Assembly: GCA_963736505.1 (NCBI GenBank)
Contig: CAVTOZ010000003.1
Span: 124,001-188,000 of the forward strand
Direction of reading: 5' to 3'
Source of the DNA: Solirubrobacter sp963736505
GTDB lineage: Bacteria; Actinomycetota; Thermoleophilia; Solirubrobacterales; Solirubrobacteraceae
DNA: 64,000 nt
Part shown: one piece after another, positions 8,719-20,727 of the stretch
Layout: each line of letters starts with the position of its first letter
How positions within the stretch are numbered: position 1 is the first letter of the stretch
The notes under the pieces: generated by a model
Seen by the model: only the letters and a program-made list of their open reading frames with translations
The model's database searches: none
Told to the model about the DNA's origin: nothing
Position numbers and translations under genes: made by a program

Positions 8719-9897
8719 TCACTGCAGCAGCGCGAAGCGGCTGCGGCTGAGCTCCAGCCAGGCGGCGGCGGCCGCCGCGGGCCACACGTGGTAGTCGTCG
8801 CCGGACGCGCGATCGACGTGCAGCGGCGGGTCGGGAGCGGTGAGCGCGGCCCAGCGGTCGGCGCTGTCGTCGAGCTCGGCGACGTCGCTGCCGAGCCGCG
8901 CCTTGGCGAGCCGCATCATCAGCGTGCCCTCCATCCACAGCACGTCCGGGCCGCCCGGCCGGGCGAACGGGCGGTAGCCGGTGAACGTCTGCCCGGCCGC
9001 TCCGGGCCAGTCGACGGCGCGGCCGTCGACGCGCATCGTCGTGTCGGCCATCCGCTCGACCGCCGCCGCGTCGGCGCGGCGGCCGTGGCCGAGCAGCCAG
9101 AGGATCCCGAGCGCCTGCACGTCGAGCGGCCGCGCGTCGTCGCCGAGGCCCTGGCGCAGGTGCGCGCGGCCGTCGCCGTCGCGGACGAGCAGGCTCGCGT
9201 CGATCGCGCGGTCGATGCGGCCGGCGGCGGTGCGCGTGCGCGCGGCCAGGCGGCTCGCGTCGTCCGGCGCGAGCCCGTCGAGGCCGGGCTGGCAGCGCTG
9301 CCCCGTCCCGCGGTCCACGGGCCCGCCGTCGAGCGTGGCGGCGAGGCCGGCGAAGAACGCGCGCGCCTCGAGGTTGTGCTCCGTCGAGGCCCAGCTGACG
9401 TCGGGCCCGCCGCGCACGAGGCCGAAGCCGGGCGCGCCGGGGTCGGCGATCCGGTGCGCGAGCAGCCAGCCGGCGACGCCGGTCAGCAGCCTGTCGTGGC
9501 GGCCGGAGCACGTGATCGCGCGCCATTCGAGCGCCGCCAGGCCGACCCACGCCTCGTTGCCCGCTCGGAGCGGTCCGGCGCCAGCTCCTCCGCTCACGTC
9601 GTAGGAGCCCTCGAGCGCGCCGTCGGAGCGCTGCAGGTCCTGGAACGTGTCCAGCAACGCGCCCGCGCCGTCGAGGTCGCCGCGCGCGGCGCGGGCGGCC
9701 GCGGTGACGGCGGAGTCGTAGGTCCAGGCGCGCCCGCGCAGCCGGTCGCCGAGCGCGTCGCCGCGCGGCGGCACGTAGGACGCCACCAGCGGGCCATGGG
9801 CGGTCACGGCGCCGGCCTGGCTGTGCGCGCGCGTGGTCGTGACCATCGTCGCGAGGAGGGCGGCCAGGACGCACGTGATGACCACGCGGAAGCGCAT
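8719..9897 (-). CDS. Secreted helical-toroid-like protein, function unknown
   Basis: 392 residues from MRFRVVITCVLAALLATMV, a signal peptide ending near ARAHSQA. The mature part has repeated segments (RAWTYDSAVTAAARAA..., GNEAWVGLAALEW..., STEHNLEARAFF..., LDVQALGILWLLGHG..., PDVLWMEGTLMMRLA) of the kind seen in alpha/alpha barrels such as glycosidases with a six-hairpin fold. WASTEHNLEA and DVLWMEGT could supply acidic residues, but no family was recognised. It converges on the ABC permease gene. The start at 9897 rather than 9921 puts the charged residues directly before the hydrophobic core. Confidence 0.75.
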   Translation of the reverse strand: MRFRVVITCVLAALLATMVTTTRAHSQAGAVTAHGPLVASYVPPRGDALGDRLRGRAWTYDSAVTAAARAARGDLDGAGALLDTFQDLQRSDGALEGSYDVSGGAGAGPLRAGNEAWVGLAALEWRAITCSGRHDRLLTGVAGWLLAHRIADPGAPGFGLVRGGPDVSWASTEHNLEARAFFAGLAATLDGGPVDRGTGQRCQPGLDGLAPDDASRLAARTRTAAGRIDRAIDASLLVRDGDGRAHLRQGLGDDARPLDVQALGILWLLGHGRRADAAAVERMADTTMRVDGRAVDWPGAAGQTFTGYRPFARPGGPDVLWMEGTLMMRLAKARLGSDVAELDDSADRWAALTAPDPPLHVDRASGDDYHVWPAAAAAAWLELSRSRFALLQ

Positions 9898-10017
9898 CCG
9901 ACCTTCATCGTCGCCTCCCACCCGGCGGCCGGGGTGCTCGACGAGTGTTGGACGTAGAGCGGTGGATGTTCACGTGCCTGACATCATGGCCAGGGGAGGC
10001 AGTCTGAGGCAGTTGCC

Positions 10018-11085
10018 GTGACCAAAGCCAGAAGCGCACGAATCCTCCTCGTCGAGGACGACGAGGTCGGAGCCACGCTGCTCGTGGAGCTATTGGGGAC
10101 GCTCGGCCATGTCCACTGGACGACGACCGCCGAGGAGGCCTCCGAGGTGGTCGGGCGGCGCGACTGGGATCTGATGGTCTCCGACATCGACCTGCCCGGG
10201 CTCGACGGCCTCGAGCTCGTGCGCCGCGTCAAGCGCGAGCGCCCGCAGCTGGCCACGCTGATCCTGTCCGGGCACAGCTCGTTCGACCACGCGGTCGCCG
10301 CCCTGCGCGCCGGCGCCGACGACTACGTGACGAAGCCGTTCGACCCGGGCCCGCTGATCGAGAAGGCGCGCACGCTGATCGAGCTCACGCGCGAGCGGCG
10401 CGCGGCGGGGAGCGAGATCGTGCTGGCCGTCGGCGCGCATCCCGACGACGTCGAGATCGGCATCGGCGGGATCCTGCTCCGCCACGCCGCCCAGGGGCAC
10501 CGCGTCACGGTGCTCACGCTGACCGGCGGCGAGGCCGGCGGGGTCGCCAGCGACCGCGCGGAGGAGTCCCGGCGAGCGGCGGAGCTGATGTCGGCGCGGC
10601 TGATCCACGCGGCGCTGGCCGACACCAGCGTGAGCGAGGGCGGCGCGACGATCGGGACGATCCTCGAGGTCGTCGAGGAGGTCCGCCCGACGACGATCTA
10701 CACGCACACGATCCACGACGTCCACCAGGACCACCGCAACGCGCACAGCGCGACGCTCGTCGCCGCGCGCGGGATCTCGCGCGTGTTCTGCTACCAGGCG
10801 CCGTCGACCAGCGTCGAGTTCATGCCGACGCGGTTCGTGGCCATCGACGAGTTCCTCGAGGCCAAGATCGAGGTCATCCAGGCCTACACGTCGCAGGTCA
10901 AGATCCGCGACTACCTCGACGAGGAGCTGCTGCGCGCGACGGCGCGCTACTGGTCGCGCTTCAGCCAGGCGCGCTACGTGGAGCCGCTCGAGGTGGTGCG
11001 CGACAGCGACGCGCAGCCGCTCGCGACCGTCGACCGGCGCGACGCGATCGAGCTCCTGCCGGAGCAGATGCTCGATGCCGGCTGA
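10018..11085 (+). CDS. Response-regulator receiver fused to a PIG-L (LmbE-like) deacetylase
   Basis: 355 residues, GTG start. Residues 6-120 are a receiver domain: acidic pocket VEDDE (12-16), phosphoacceptor D56 in VSDIDLPG, and the switch lysine K106 in VTKPFDP. Residues about 133-330 are a PIG-L domain with the zinc motif AHPDD (140-144) followed by E146, and HDVHQDH (233-239). PIG-L enzymes remove N-acetyl groups from sugars such as N-acetylglucosamine on lipids or glycans. The fusion suggests deacetylation switched by phosphorylation. First gene of a six-gene operon; it overlaps the ATP-grasp gene by 11 bases, and the hybrid kinase with HPt at the operon's end is the obvious phosphodonor. 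Confidence 0.9.
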   Translation: MTKARSARILLVEDDEVGATLLVELLGTLGHVHWTTTAEEASEVVGRRDWDLMVSDIDLPGLDGLELVRRVKRERPQLATLILSGHSSFDHAVAALRAGADDYVTKPFDPGPLIEKARTLIELTRERRAAGSEIVLAVGAHPDDVEIGIGGILLRHAAQGHRVTVLTLTGGEAGGVASDRAEESRRAAELMSARLIHAALADTSVSEGGATIGTILEVVEEVRPTTIYTHTIHDVHQDHRNAHSATLVAARGISRVFCYQAPSTSVEFMPTRFVAIDEFLEAKIEVIQAYTSQVKIRDYLDEELLRATARYWSRFSQARYVEPLEVVRDSDAQPLATVDRRDAIELLPEQMLDAG

Positions 11086-12079
11086 CGACCCGCGCGTGCT
11101 CGTGACCGGCGCCGGCGGCCCGTCGGGGATCTCGATCCTGCGCGCGCTGGAGGGCGAGCCGGTGACGATGCTCGCCGGCGACATCGACCCGTACGCGGCC
11201 GGCCTGTACCTCGTCTCCGCCGAGCGCCGCTCGCTGCTGCCGCGCGGCGACGACCCGCGTCTCGCCGACGACCTGCTGGCGCGCTGCCGGCGCGAGCGCA
11301 TCGACGTCGTCGTGCCGACCGTCGACAGCGAGCTGCTCCCGCTCGCGCGCCGGCGCGAGGACTTCGCCGCCGCCGGCGTCACGTTGGTGCTCGCGTCGGT
11401 CGAGACGCTCGCCGTCTGCCTCGACAAGTGGGCGCTCGCCGAGCGCTGCCGCGACCACGTGCGGGTGCCCGCGACGGTCGTCGCCGACGCCGCGTTCGAC
11501 CCCGCCGCGGTCGGGCTGCCGGTGATCGTCAAGCCGCGCTCGGGCAGCGGCTCGCGCGGCATCCGGCTGGTCGAGCGGCGCGCCGAATTGGAGGCGCTGG
11601 AGCGCGACGGCACGCTGCTCGCGCAGGAGCTGCTGCCGGGCGCGGAGTACTCGCTCGACGTGCTCGCGCGCGCCGACGGGCACGTCGCCGCCGTCGTGCC
11701 GCGCGCGCGACTGAAGGTCGACTCCGGGATCGCCGTCACCGGGCGCACGCTGCACGACGACGCGCTGGAGCGGTTCGCCCGCGACGTCGCCGGGCTGATC
11801 GGGCTGACCACCGTCGCGAACGTGCAGGTCAAGATCGACACGGCCGGCGAGCCGGCGCTGCTGGAGGTCAACCCGCGCTTCCCGGGCACGATGCCGCTGA
11901 CGATCGCGTCCGGCGTCGACATGCCGCGGCTGGCGATCGGCGAGGCGCTCGGGACGCCGATCCCGGACGGCCCGCTGCCGTTCGAGGACATCGCGATGGT
12001 GCGCTACTTCCAGGAGCGCTTCTTCGCGTTCGACGACATCACCGACCTGCAGCGCCACGCGGCCGAGATCGCGTCGTGA
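11075..12079 (+). CDS. ATP-grasp family ligase (carbamoyl-phosphate-synthase-like)
   Basis: 334 residues. The N-terminus VLVTGAGGPSGISILRAL is the pre-ATP-grasp Rossmann-like fold. The central ATP-grasp shows VIVKPRSGSGSRGIRLV (nucleotide-binding lysine and flexible Gly/Ser loop), AQELLPGAEYSLDVLA, and the metal-binding end LLEVNPRFPGTMPL with its conserved E, N and R. The family joins a carboxylate to an amine or similar nucleophile through an acyl-phosphate; the substrate is unknown. Its place between a PIG-L deacetylase and a PHP enzyme suggests acylation of an amine freed by the deacetylase, which is inference. The stop overlaps the PHP start (GTGA). Confidence 0.88.
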   Translation: MPADDPRVLVTGAGGPSGISILRALEGEPVTMLAGDIDPYAAGLYLVSAERRSLLPRGDDPRLADDLLARCRRERIDVVVPTVDSELLPLARRREDFAAAGVTLVLASVETLAVCLDKWALAERCRDHVRVPATVVADAAFDPAAVGLPVIVKPRSGSGSRGIRLVERRAELEALERDGTLLAQELLPGAEYSLDVLARADGHVAAVVPRARLKVDSGIAVTGRTLHDDALERFARDVAGLIGLTTVANVQVKIDTAGEPALLEVNPRFPGTMPLTIASGVDMPRLAIGEALGTPIPDGPLPFEDIAMVRYFQERFFAFDDITDLQRHAAEIAS

Positions 12080-12780
12080 ACGAGCGCGCCGACATGCACG
12101 TGCACTCGACGTTCTCCGACGGCCGCGACCCGATCGAGGAGAACATCGCCGAGGCGGAGTCGCTCGGGCTGACCGCGTTGGGTTGCGTCGATCATGTCCG
12201 CGCCGACACCGACTGGGTGCCGAGGTACGTCGAGGCGGTGCGGCGCCTGCGCGGCGAGACCGCGGTCGAGCTGCGCTGCGGGATCGAGGCGAAGCTGCTC
12301 GACACCACGGGTGCGCTCGACCTGCCCGAGGGCATCGACGGCGTCGACGCGATCTACGCGGCCGACCACCAGGTGCCGCTCGCGTCCGGTCCGACGCATC
12401 CGCGCGAGGTGCGCGAGCGGATCGCGGCCGGCGACCTCGCCGCCGAGGCCGTGCTCGACGCGATCCTGACGTCGACGGCGCGCGCGCTCGACCGCCCGCA
12501 GCGCGTCGTGATCGCGCACTTCGCGAGCATCCTGCCGAAGATCGGGCTGAGCGAGGCCGACCTCCCCGCGGACGGGCTCGAGCGGCTCGCCGCCGAGACC
12601 GCGCGGACCGGCCAGGAGATCGAGATCTCCGAGCGCTGGCGCTGCCCGTCCGCGGCGACGCTGCGCCCGTTCGTGCGCCACGGCGTCTCGATCGTGCTGT
12701 CGACGGACAGCCACAAGCGCGACACGATCGGCCGCTATGCGCACTGCCTCGCGGTCGTGCGCGAGCTGCGCGAGGGCTGA
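12076..12780 (+). CDS. PHP-domain metal-dependent phosphoesterase
   Basis: 234 residues, GTG start overlapping the ATP-grasp stop. The metal motif MHVHSTFSDG (8-17) opens the domain. LGCVDHVRAD, CGIEAKLLD, YAADHQVPLAS, IAHFASILPK and LSTDSHKRD supply the further His, Glu and Asp ligands expected of a PHP barrel, as in histidinol phosphatase and PolC-type PHP proteins. It probably hydrolyses a phosphate ester made in this pathway; the substrate is unknown. TGATG overlap with the glycosyltransferase gene supports co-translation. Confidence 0.88.
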   Translation: MNERADMHVHSTFSDGRDPIEENIAEAESLGLTALGCVDHVRADTDWVPRYVEAVRRLRGETAVELRCGIEAKLLDTTGALDLPEGIDGVDAIYAADHQVPLASGPTHPREVRERIAAGDLAAEAVLDAILTSTARALDRPQRVVIAHFASILPKIGLSEADLPADGLERLAAETARTGQEIEISERWRCPSAATLRPFVRHGVSIVLSTDSHKRDTIGRYAHCLAVVRELREG

Positions 12781-14204
12781 TGGGCGTCCTCGAGTGGATC
12801 CTCACGGTCTTCGTGATCGCGGGGGCGCTGCCGCTGCTCGCCGGCTGCTACCAGTTCGCGCTGGCCGGGCTGCACCGCTTCCGGCGCAAGTCGCGCGGCC
12901 GGCTCGAGCGCGAGCCGAACGTCGCCGTGATCGTGCCCGCGTGGAACGAGGCGGCGGTGATCGGGCGCACGATCGACACCCTGCTCGCGCTCGACTACCC
13001 GCCCGAGGCGCTGCGCGTCTACGTCGTCGACGACGCCAGCACCGACGAGACGCCCGCCGTCGTCGCCGCCAAGGCCGCCGAGCACCCCGGCCGCGTATTC
13101 CACCTGCGGCGCGAGCGGGGCGGCGAGGGCAAGGCGCACACGCTCAACCACGGCCTGCGCGTGATCAGCGCCGAGGGCTGGTACGAGGCGGTGCTGATCA
13201 TCGACGCGGACGTGATCTTCACGGTCCGCTCGCTGCGCCGGATGGTGCGCCACCTGGGCGACCCCGGCGTCGGCGCGGTCACGGGCTACATCAAGGAGGG
13301 CAGCCGGCCGGCCAACTTCATGAACCGCTTCGTCTCGTTCGAGTACATCGCCGCGCAGGCGGGCGCCCGCCGCGCGCAGAACGTGCTCGGCGCCCAGGCC
13401 TGCCTCGCGGGCGGCGCGCAGCTGCTGCGGCGCGAGAGCCTGGAGGCGATCGGCGGCGCGATCGACACGTCCTCGCTCGCCGAGGACACGTTCACGACGT
13501 TCAACGTGCAGCTCGCCGGCCGGCGCGTCGTGTTCGAGCCGCACGCGATCGTGTGGGCCGAGGAGCCGAAGGACATCGCCGGGCTGTGGAAGCAGCGGCT
13601 GCGCTGGGGGCGCGGGAACGTGCAGGTGACGCTGCGCTACGGGCAGACGTGGCTGCACCGGAGCGCGGGCAAGCTCGGCGGCGTCAGCTTCGCGCTGATC
13701 TGGTTCTCGGTCTTCCTGATGCCCGCGCTGATGGTGCTCTCGTCGGCGTCGCTGGTCCTGCTGTTCGTGCTCGACCGCCAGCTGTCGATCGACGTGTTCC
13801 GCTCGCTCTGGGCGCTGAACCTCGTGACCTACCTGTTCATCACCCTGTCGAGCTTCGCGCAGGACGGTCCCGCCGCGCGCCGCAGCTGGTTCGAGGCGAT
13901 CATGTTCCCGGGGCTGATCAGCCTCGCGATCATCGTCTCCACGGTGCTCGCGGTGGCCGACTCGCTGCCGGAATGGCTGCTGCTGTTCGCCTACGTCTGG
14001 CTGTCGGCGTCGATGCTCGCCGCCTACCTCGTGCGCCGCCTGGAGCCGGCCGCGCCCTGGCTCGCGCGCCCGCTGCTGTACGTGGTCGGCTACGGCCCGC
14101 TGCTGTGCGCGATCACCGCCGCGGCGTACGTGGCCGAGCTGCGGCACGCCGAGATGGCGTGGGAGAAGACCGAGAAGACCGGCACGGTCGGGGACCTGGC
14201 GTGA
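12780..14204 (+). CDS. Membrane family-2 glycosyltransferase (cellulose/hyaluronan-synthase-like)
   Basis: 474 residues. An N-terminal helix (about 5-27) is followed by a GT2 catalytic domain: VIVPAWNEAAVIG, VYVVDDASTDET, IIDADV (the DxD metal motif), LAEDTFTTF (TED-like base) and QRLRWGRGN (QxxRW). Four or five C-terminal helices follow (about 300-440). This layout is that of processive or polyprenyl-independent synthases that add sugars at the cytoplasmic face and may thread the product outward. A deacetylase in the same operon would fit an amino-sugar polymer such as poly-N-acetylglucosamine, which is inference. The stop overlaps the 38-residue gene (GTGA). Confidence 0.92.
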   Translation: MGVLEWILTVFVIAGALPLLAGCYQFALAGLHRFRRKSRGRLEREPNVAVIVPAWNEAAVIGRTIDTLLALDYPPEALRVYVVDDASTDETPAVVAAKAAEHPGRVFHLRRERGGEGKAHTLNHGLRVISAEGWYEAVLIIDADVIFTVRSLRRMVRHLGDPGVGAVTGYIKEGSRPANFMNRFVSFEYIAAQAGARRAQNVLGAQACLAGGAQLLRRESLEAIGGAIDTSSLAEDTFTTFNVQLAGRRVVFEPHAIVWAEEPKDIAGLWKQRLRWGRGNVQVTLRYGQTWLHRSAGKLGGVSFALIWFSVFLMPALMVLSSASLVLLFVLDRQLSIDVFRSLWALNLVTYLFITLSSFAQDGPAARRSWFEAIMFPGLISLAIIVSTVLAVADSLPEWLLLFAYVWLSASMLAAYLVRRLEPAAPWLARPLLYVVGYGPLLCAITAAAYVAELRHAEMAWEKTEKTGTVGDLA

Positions 14205-14316
14205 GCGACGACGAATACGAAGCCGACGAGCGCTTCGAGCGCCGGCTGTTCTGGCGCCAGCTCGCGATCGTGCTCGTGGTCGCGGCGCTCGTCGCGCTGC
14301 TGGTGGTGCTGCGCTG

Positions 14317-14317
<1 letters not shown>
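14201..14317 (+). CDS. 38-residue single-pass membrane protein
   Basis: The frame reads MSDDEYEADERFERR, then LFWRQLAIVLVVAALVA and a short LLVVLR end: an acidic cytoplasmic head followed by one hydrophobic helix. The GTG start overlaps the glycosyltransferase stop (GTGA), and its TGA shares a base with the ATG of the kinase gene (TGATG). With both junctions coupled it is almost surely translated. A role as a small accessory subunit of the glycosyltransferase or of the kinase is possible but not shown by sequence. Confidence 0.75.
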
Positions 14318-17793
<3,476 letters not shown>

Positions 17794-17808
<15 letters not shown>

Positions 17809-18273
17809 CGCCCAGGCCGCCGCGTCGCGCAGCCCGGCGTCCGAGCCGCCGGAGGCGGCGTCGCGCAGCGCGGGAAGGGCGGCGGCGTGGCGGGTCGCGC
17901 CGAGCGCCGCGGCGAGCATGTGCCGGACGGGCGGCTCCGGCTCGGTCTCGAACGCGGCGAGCAGGGCGGCTCCGGCCGCCTCGCGGCCCGGCGCGTCCGG
18001 GTGGGCGAGGTAGACCTTGCCGAGCGCGTCGGCGGCGGCGGAGCGCACGCGCAGCTCGGGGTCGCCCAGCGCGGCGGTCAGCGCCGGCACGCCGGCCGGC
18101 GCGGCCTGGAAGCCGAGCAGGTCGGCGAGCAGCTGGCGGGTGTGCGGCGTGGCCGCGTCGCCGAGCGCCGCGGCCAGCGCCTCGGCGGGCGCGTCGTCGC
18201 GCAGCTCGGCCATCAGCGGGCGGCGGTCCTCGGTCGGCGCCTCGAGGGCGGCGATGATCTCGTTCGGCTCCAT
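17794..18273 (-). CDS. HEAT-repeat protein, candidate immunity protein
   Basis: 159 residues of alpha-helical HEAT/PBS-lyase-like repeats: PALTAALGDPELRVRSAAADAL, given here in part as GDPELRVRSAAADALG, then EPPVRHMLAAALGATRHAA and LPALRDAASGGSDAGLRDAA. No signal peptide, so cytoplasmic. The start lies 6 bases downstream of the stop of the prepilin-toxin-like gene on the same strand, and the ribosome site GGGCGAG overlaps that stop, so the two are co-translated. A small helical-repeat protein right behind a toxin-like gene is a common arrangement for immunity proteins; this role is inference. Confidence 0.8.
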
Positions 18274-18279
18274 CTCGCC

Positions 18280-19053
18280 CTAGAAGACTGCCGCACAGAC
18301 CAGCACGAACGGTCCGCAGGCGGGTGAGAGCAGCTTCGCGCCCCACCAGATCACCGCGCCGGCCCCGATCGCGGCGGTGCCGCCGACGACGATCTTCGTG
18401 GTGTTGTCGTTGTTCGAGCCGCCGTCGTTGCCGCCGTCGTTGCCGCTGCCGCCGCGCGACTTGTTGGGGAAGTTGTCGGGGCCGCGGATCGAGCCGTCGG
18501 GGTTGACGTTGGTGTGCGAGCCGTCCTTGTGCTCGACGTCCCAGTGCGGGCCGCCGTGCGCCGTCGGGCTGCCGGGCGGGTTCCAGATCCAGATGTTGCC
18601 GTCGGCGTCCTCGTAGCCCTTGGCGCCGCCGCGACCGCCGGCCGGGACCTTCTTCGGCTGGCCGCGGCTGCTCTTGGGCGGGACGTACGGGCGGTCGCCG
18701 CCCTGCGGCAGGTTGGCCGCCTGACCCGGCCACGCGGCGGCCGGCTGGGGCGGCGCCGGCCCGGGCTGCGGGTTCGGCGTCGGCACGGCGGCCGCCGCGG
18801 TCGTCACCGTCGTGGTCGTCGTGGTCGTCGTGGTCGTCGCGGCGGGGGCCGAGGCGGGGCAGCCACCGCCGGCGATGCAGTTGACGAGGTGGGGGAGATG
18901 GGAGGCGATCTTCGGGCCGGGGCCCGTCACGATCGCGCCGATGACCACCGAGACCACGAGCAGGACGCCCATGTACTCGGCGGCGGTCTGGCCGGATGCG
19001 GAGCGGGCGCGGAGCACGTGTCCAAGTCTGCGGCGGCGACGCTCGCCTGTCAT
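18280..19053 (-). CDS. Flp-type prepilin-like protein carrying a polymorphic-toxin-like domain
   Basis: 257 residues. A basic leader (1-21, RRRRR) ends in G21 followed by QTAAEY, which fits the Flp/TadE prepilin-peptidase site G|xxxxEY, then a hydrophobic helix (about 29-43). A Thr10 run and a Pro/Ala linker (72-115) lead to a compact module (about 120-195): WIWNPPGSP, GGPHWDVEHKDGSHTNVNP (his-trp-asp...his..asn) and PDGSIRGPDN, resembling C-terminal nuclease modules of polymorphic toxins. A Gly/Asn spacer and a final hydrophobic stretch (221-257, VIWWGAKLLSPACGP) close the protein. Likely membrane- or pilus-linked. The activity is inferred from motif resemblance only. Start at ATG 19053; the HEAT gene follows. 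Confidence 0.75.
   Translation of the reverse strand: MTGERRRRRLGHVLRARSASGQTAAEYMGVLLVVSVVIGAIVTGPGPKIASHLPHLVNCIAGGGCPASAPAATTTTTTTTTTVTTAAAAVPTPNPQPGPAPPQPAAAWPGQAANLPQGGDRPYVPPKSSRGQPKKVPAGGRGGAKGYEDADGNIWIWNPPGSPTAHGGPHWDVEHKDGSHTNVNPDGSIRGPDNFPNKSRGGSGNDGGNDGGSNNDNTTKIVVGGTAAIGAGAVIWWGAKLLSPACGPFVLVCAAVF
18796..18843 (-). repeat. Trinucleotide-rich tract coding for a poly-threonine linker
   Basis: Units of gtc/gtg on the plus strand repeat in the pattern gtcgtggtc and encode ten consecutive threonines between the pilin helix and the toxin-like module. Such tracts are prone to slippage and could vary the linker length between strains. Confidence 0.6.
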
Positions 19054-19110
19054 GGGCTGCGAGGCCCAACTTGGGTCCTGGGACGGCCCAGATCGGGTAA
19101 GCGTGGGGGG

Positions 19111-19680
19111 ATGCGCAAGCTGATCTACTCGATGGGCGTGTCCGTCGACGGCTTCATCGCCGCTCCCGGCGGGGACATCGGCTGGTCGCGGCCCGACGAG
19201 GAGCTGCACCGCTTCCACAACGAGCAGGCGCGTGCGACCGGCGCGCAGCTGTACGGGCGCAACCTGTACGAGGTGATGCGCTTCTGGGAGACGGCGGCCG
19301 ACGACCCGTCCGCGTCGGAGCCGGTGCTCGAGTTCGCGAGCATCTGGAAGGCCACGCCCAGGCTCGTGTTCTCGCGCACGCTGGAGCGGGTCGAAGGCGG
19401 CGCCGAGCTGGCTCGGGACGGCCTTGCCGAGACCGTCGCGAGGCTCAAGGCCGAGCCCGGCGGAGACCTCGCCGTGGGCGGCGCCGGCCTCGCCGCGAGC
19501 TGCATCGAGCTGGGGCTCGTCGACGAGTACCGGCTGTTCGTCTACCCGGTCGTGCTCGGCGCCGGCACCCCGTTCTTCCCGCCGCTGGACACGCGTATCC
19601 AGCTGCGGCTGCTCGAGACGCGCACGTTCGCCTCCGAGGTCGTCTACTCGCGCTACGAGGTCGTGCGAGAAGAGCTCTAA
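19111..19680 (+). CDS. RibD C-terminal / dihydrofolate-reductase-like protein
   Basis: 189 residues. MRKLIYSMGVSVDGFIAAPGG is the hallmark opening of the RibD-C/YyaP family (shown as LIYSMGVSVDGFIA), followed by LYGRNLYEVM, KATPRLVFSRTLE, DLAVGGAGLAASCIELGLVDEY and VVLGAGTPFFP. These are NADPH-binding oxidoreductase-like proteins of the DHFR fold with mostly unknown substrates. The ATG follows a GGGGGG ribosome site directly. It is divergent from the prepilin-toxin gene across 57 bases. Confidence 0.88.
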   Translation: MRKLIYSMGVSVDGFIAAPGGDIGWSRPDEELHRFHNEQARATGAQLYGRNLYEVMRFWETAADDPSASEPVLEFASIWKATPRLVFSRTLERVEGGAELARDGLAETVARLKAEPGGDLAVGGAGLAASCIELGLVDEYRLFVYPVVLGAGTPFFPPLDTRIQLRLLETRTFASEVVYSRYEVVREEL

Positions 19681-19901
19681 GCGGCGCTGCGCACGTGGTG
19701 CGCGACGTGGCGCTGGAGCGACTCGGGGTCGACGGCGATGCCGCCCGTGCCGCGCTCGACGCAATGCCGGGCGGCGTGGTTGGCGGCGTCGATGCTCCCC
19801 TCGAGCGTGACGGCGCCGCCGACGATCGAGGGGTGGCTCTGGGAGCTGAACTCCCAGCGCCCGCCGTAGATGCTGCCTGAGCGATGGTCGATGTCGATCA
19901 T
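19677..19901 (-). CDS. Small hypothetical protein coupled to the CAP-domain gene
   Basis: 74 residues, soluble, reading MIDIDHRSGSIYGGRWEF at its start and ending HVAHHVRSAA. No family was recognised. Its ATG (19899-19901) overlaps the CAP-gene TGA in an ATGA junction, which supports translation. Its 3' end overlaps the reductase stop tail-to-tail by 4 bases. Histidines are frequent (about nine). It lacks a signal peptide although its partner is exported. Confidence 0.5.
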   Translation of the reverse strand: MIDIDHRSGSIYGGRWEFSSQSHPSIVGGAVTLEGSIDAANHAARHCVERGTGGIAVDPESLQRHVAHHVRSAA

Positions 19902-20461
19902 GACTTCGCGCCGAAGTCGATCGTGTACGTGGCGCCGACGCCGTCGTCGGTGGGCACGCCGAGGCGGATGCCGATGCCGACCTCGCGATAGGCGGACTTG
20001 AGGATGTTGGCCCTATGGCCGCTGGAGTTCATCCACGCGTCCTCGATGCCGCGCGCGGTCCCGAGGGAGCCGGTGCCCCAGGCGAGGTTCTCGCCGAGCG
20101 TCCAGCTGTCGTTGCGGCGCGTGTAGCCGGCGTGGACGATGCGGTCGACGAAGGTCGAGCCGCCCAGTGAAGTGTGGGCGAAGTAGCCGTCGCTGATCAT
20201 GTCGGCCGAGTGCGAGACGGCGGCCTTGCGGAGCTTCGCGCTCTCCTTCAGGGCGGACATCCCGCGGTGGGCGCGGTCGGCGTTGTGCAGGCACAGGACG
20301 GCGGAGCGGACCTGGTCGACGTTGGCGGCGGTCGGCGTGAGGTCGGCGTTGGCGCAGTCGGCGGCGGACGCCGAGTTCGCGGACGCGGCGAGGCCGAGCG
20401 TCCCGATGGCGAGGACGGACACGGTCGCGCGGGCGATTCGGGTGCGGATGGTGGACGGCAT
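19898..20461 (-). CDS. Secreted CAP-domain (SCP/PR1, YkwD-like) protein
   Basis: 187 residues. The signal peptide ends near SANSASAA. The CAP domain has LHNADRAHRGM, LRKAAVSHSADMISDGYFAH, LGENLAWGTG, IEDAWMNSSGHRANIL and a C-terminal YTIDFG strand. The His, Glu and His of SHSADM, GENLAW and SGHRANI form the cavity typical of the family. Bacterial CAP proteins are exported and of unclear role; some bind lipids or the wall. Operon with the 74-residue gene downstream. Confidence 0.9.
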   Translation of the reverse strand: MPSTIRTRIARATVSVLAIGTLGLAASANSASAADCANADLTPTAANVDQVRSAVLCLHNADRAHRGMSALKESAKLRKAAVSHSADMISDGYFAHTSLGGSTFVDRIVHAGYTRRNDSWTLGENLAWGTGSLGTARGIEDAWMNSSGHRANILKSAYREVGIGIRLGVPTDDGVGATYTIDFGAKS

Positions 20462-20727
20462 GAAGCCTCCAATGACTCGCCGCCCTGAATGCGGCGTGTC
20501 GTGAGATAGAGCCCGGTGCTCAGGGCAAGGCGGGACGGCTCGAGAGAGCTGACCCGGTGCGCTCAGGACTGGACGGTGTCTCCATGCGGACCGCCATGTG
20601 GCGGTTGTGCATGTCGTGGTGGCCAGTGGGGCGCATTCATCTCATCGGCATCCACGGGCGGGAACGTGAGGGAAAACTCGCAATCCATTGAAGAACTACT
20701 AATCGTTGTAATGCAGGACGTGTAGCG
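20462..20727. promoter_or_regulatory. Divergent intergenic region between CAP and EAL-DICT genes
   Basis: 266 bases. A hairpin CGCCGC-CCTGAAT-GCGGCG lies near 20479-20497. An unusually AT-rich patch (about 20670-20715, including CCATTGAAGAACTACTAATCG) precedes the EAL gene and is the likely promoter, but no -35/-10 pair with good spacing could be fixed. No coding frame is convincing. Confidence 0.35.

Noticed and set aside
18796..18843. Possible CRISPR-like or satellite repeat
   Set aside because: The repeat is in frame and encodes a poly-threonine linker; there are no spacers.
19060..19100. Similarity of GGCCCAACTTGGGTCCTG to GGCCCGACTTTGCGTCCTG near 51525 as a dispersed repeat
   Set aside because: Only about 15 of 19 bases match and the flanking structures differ; chance in GC-rich DNA is likely.
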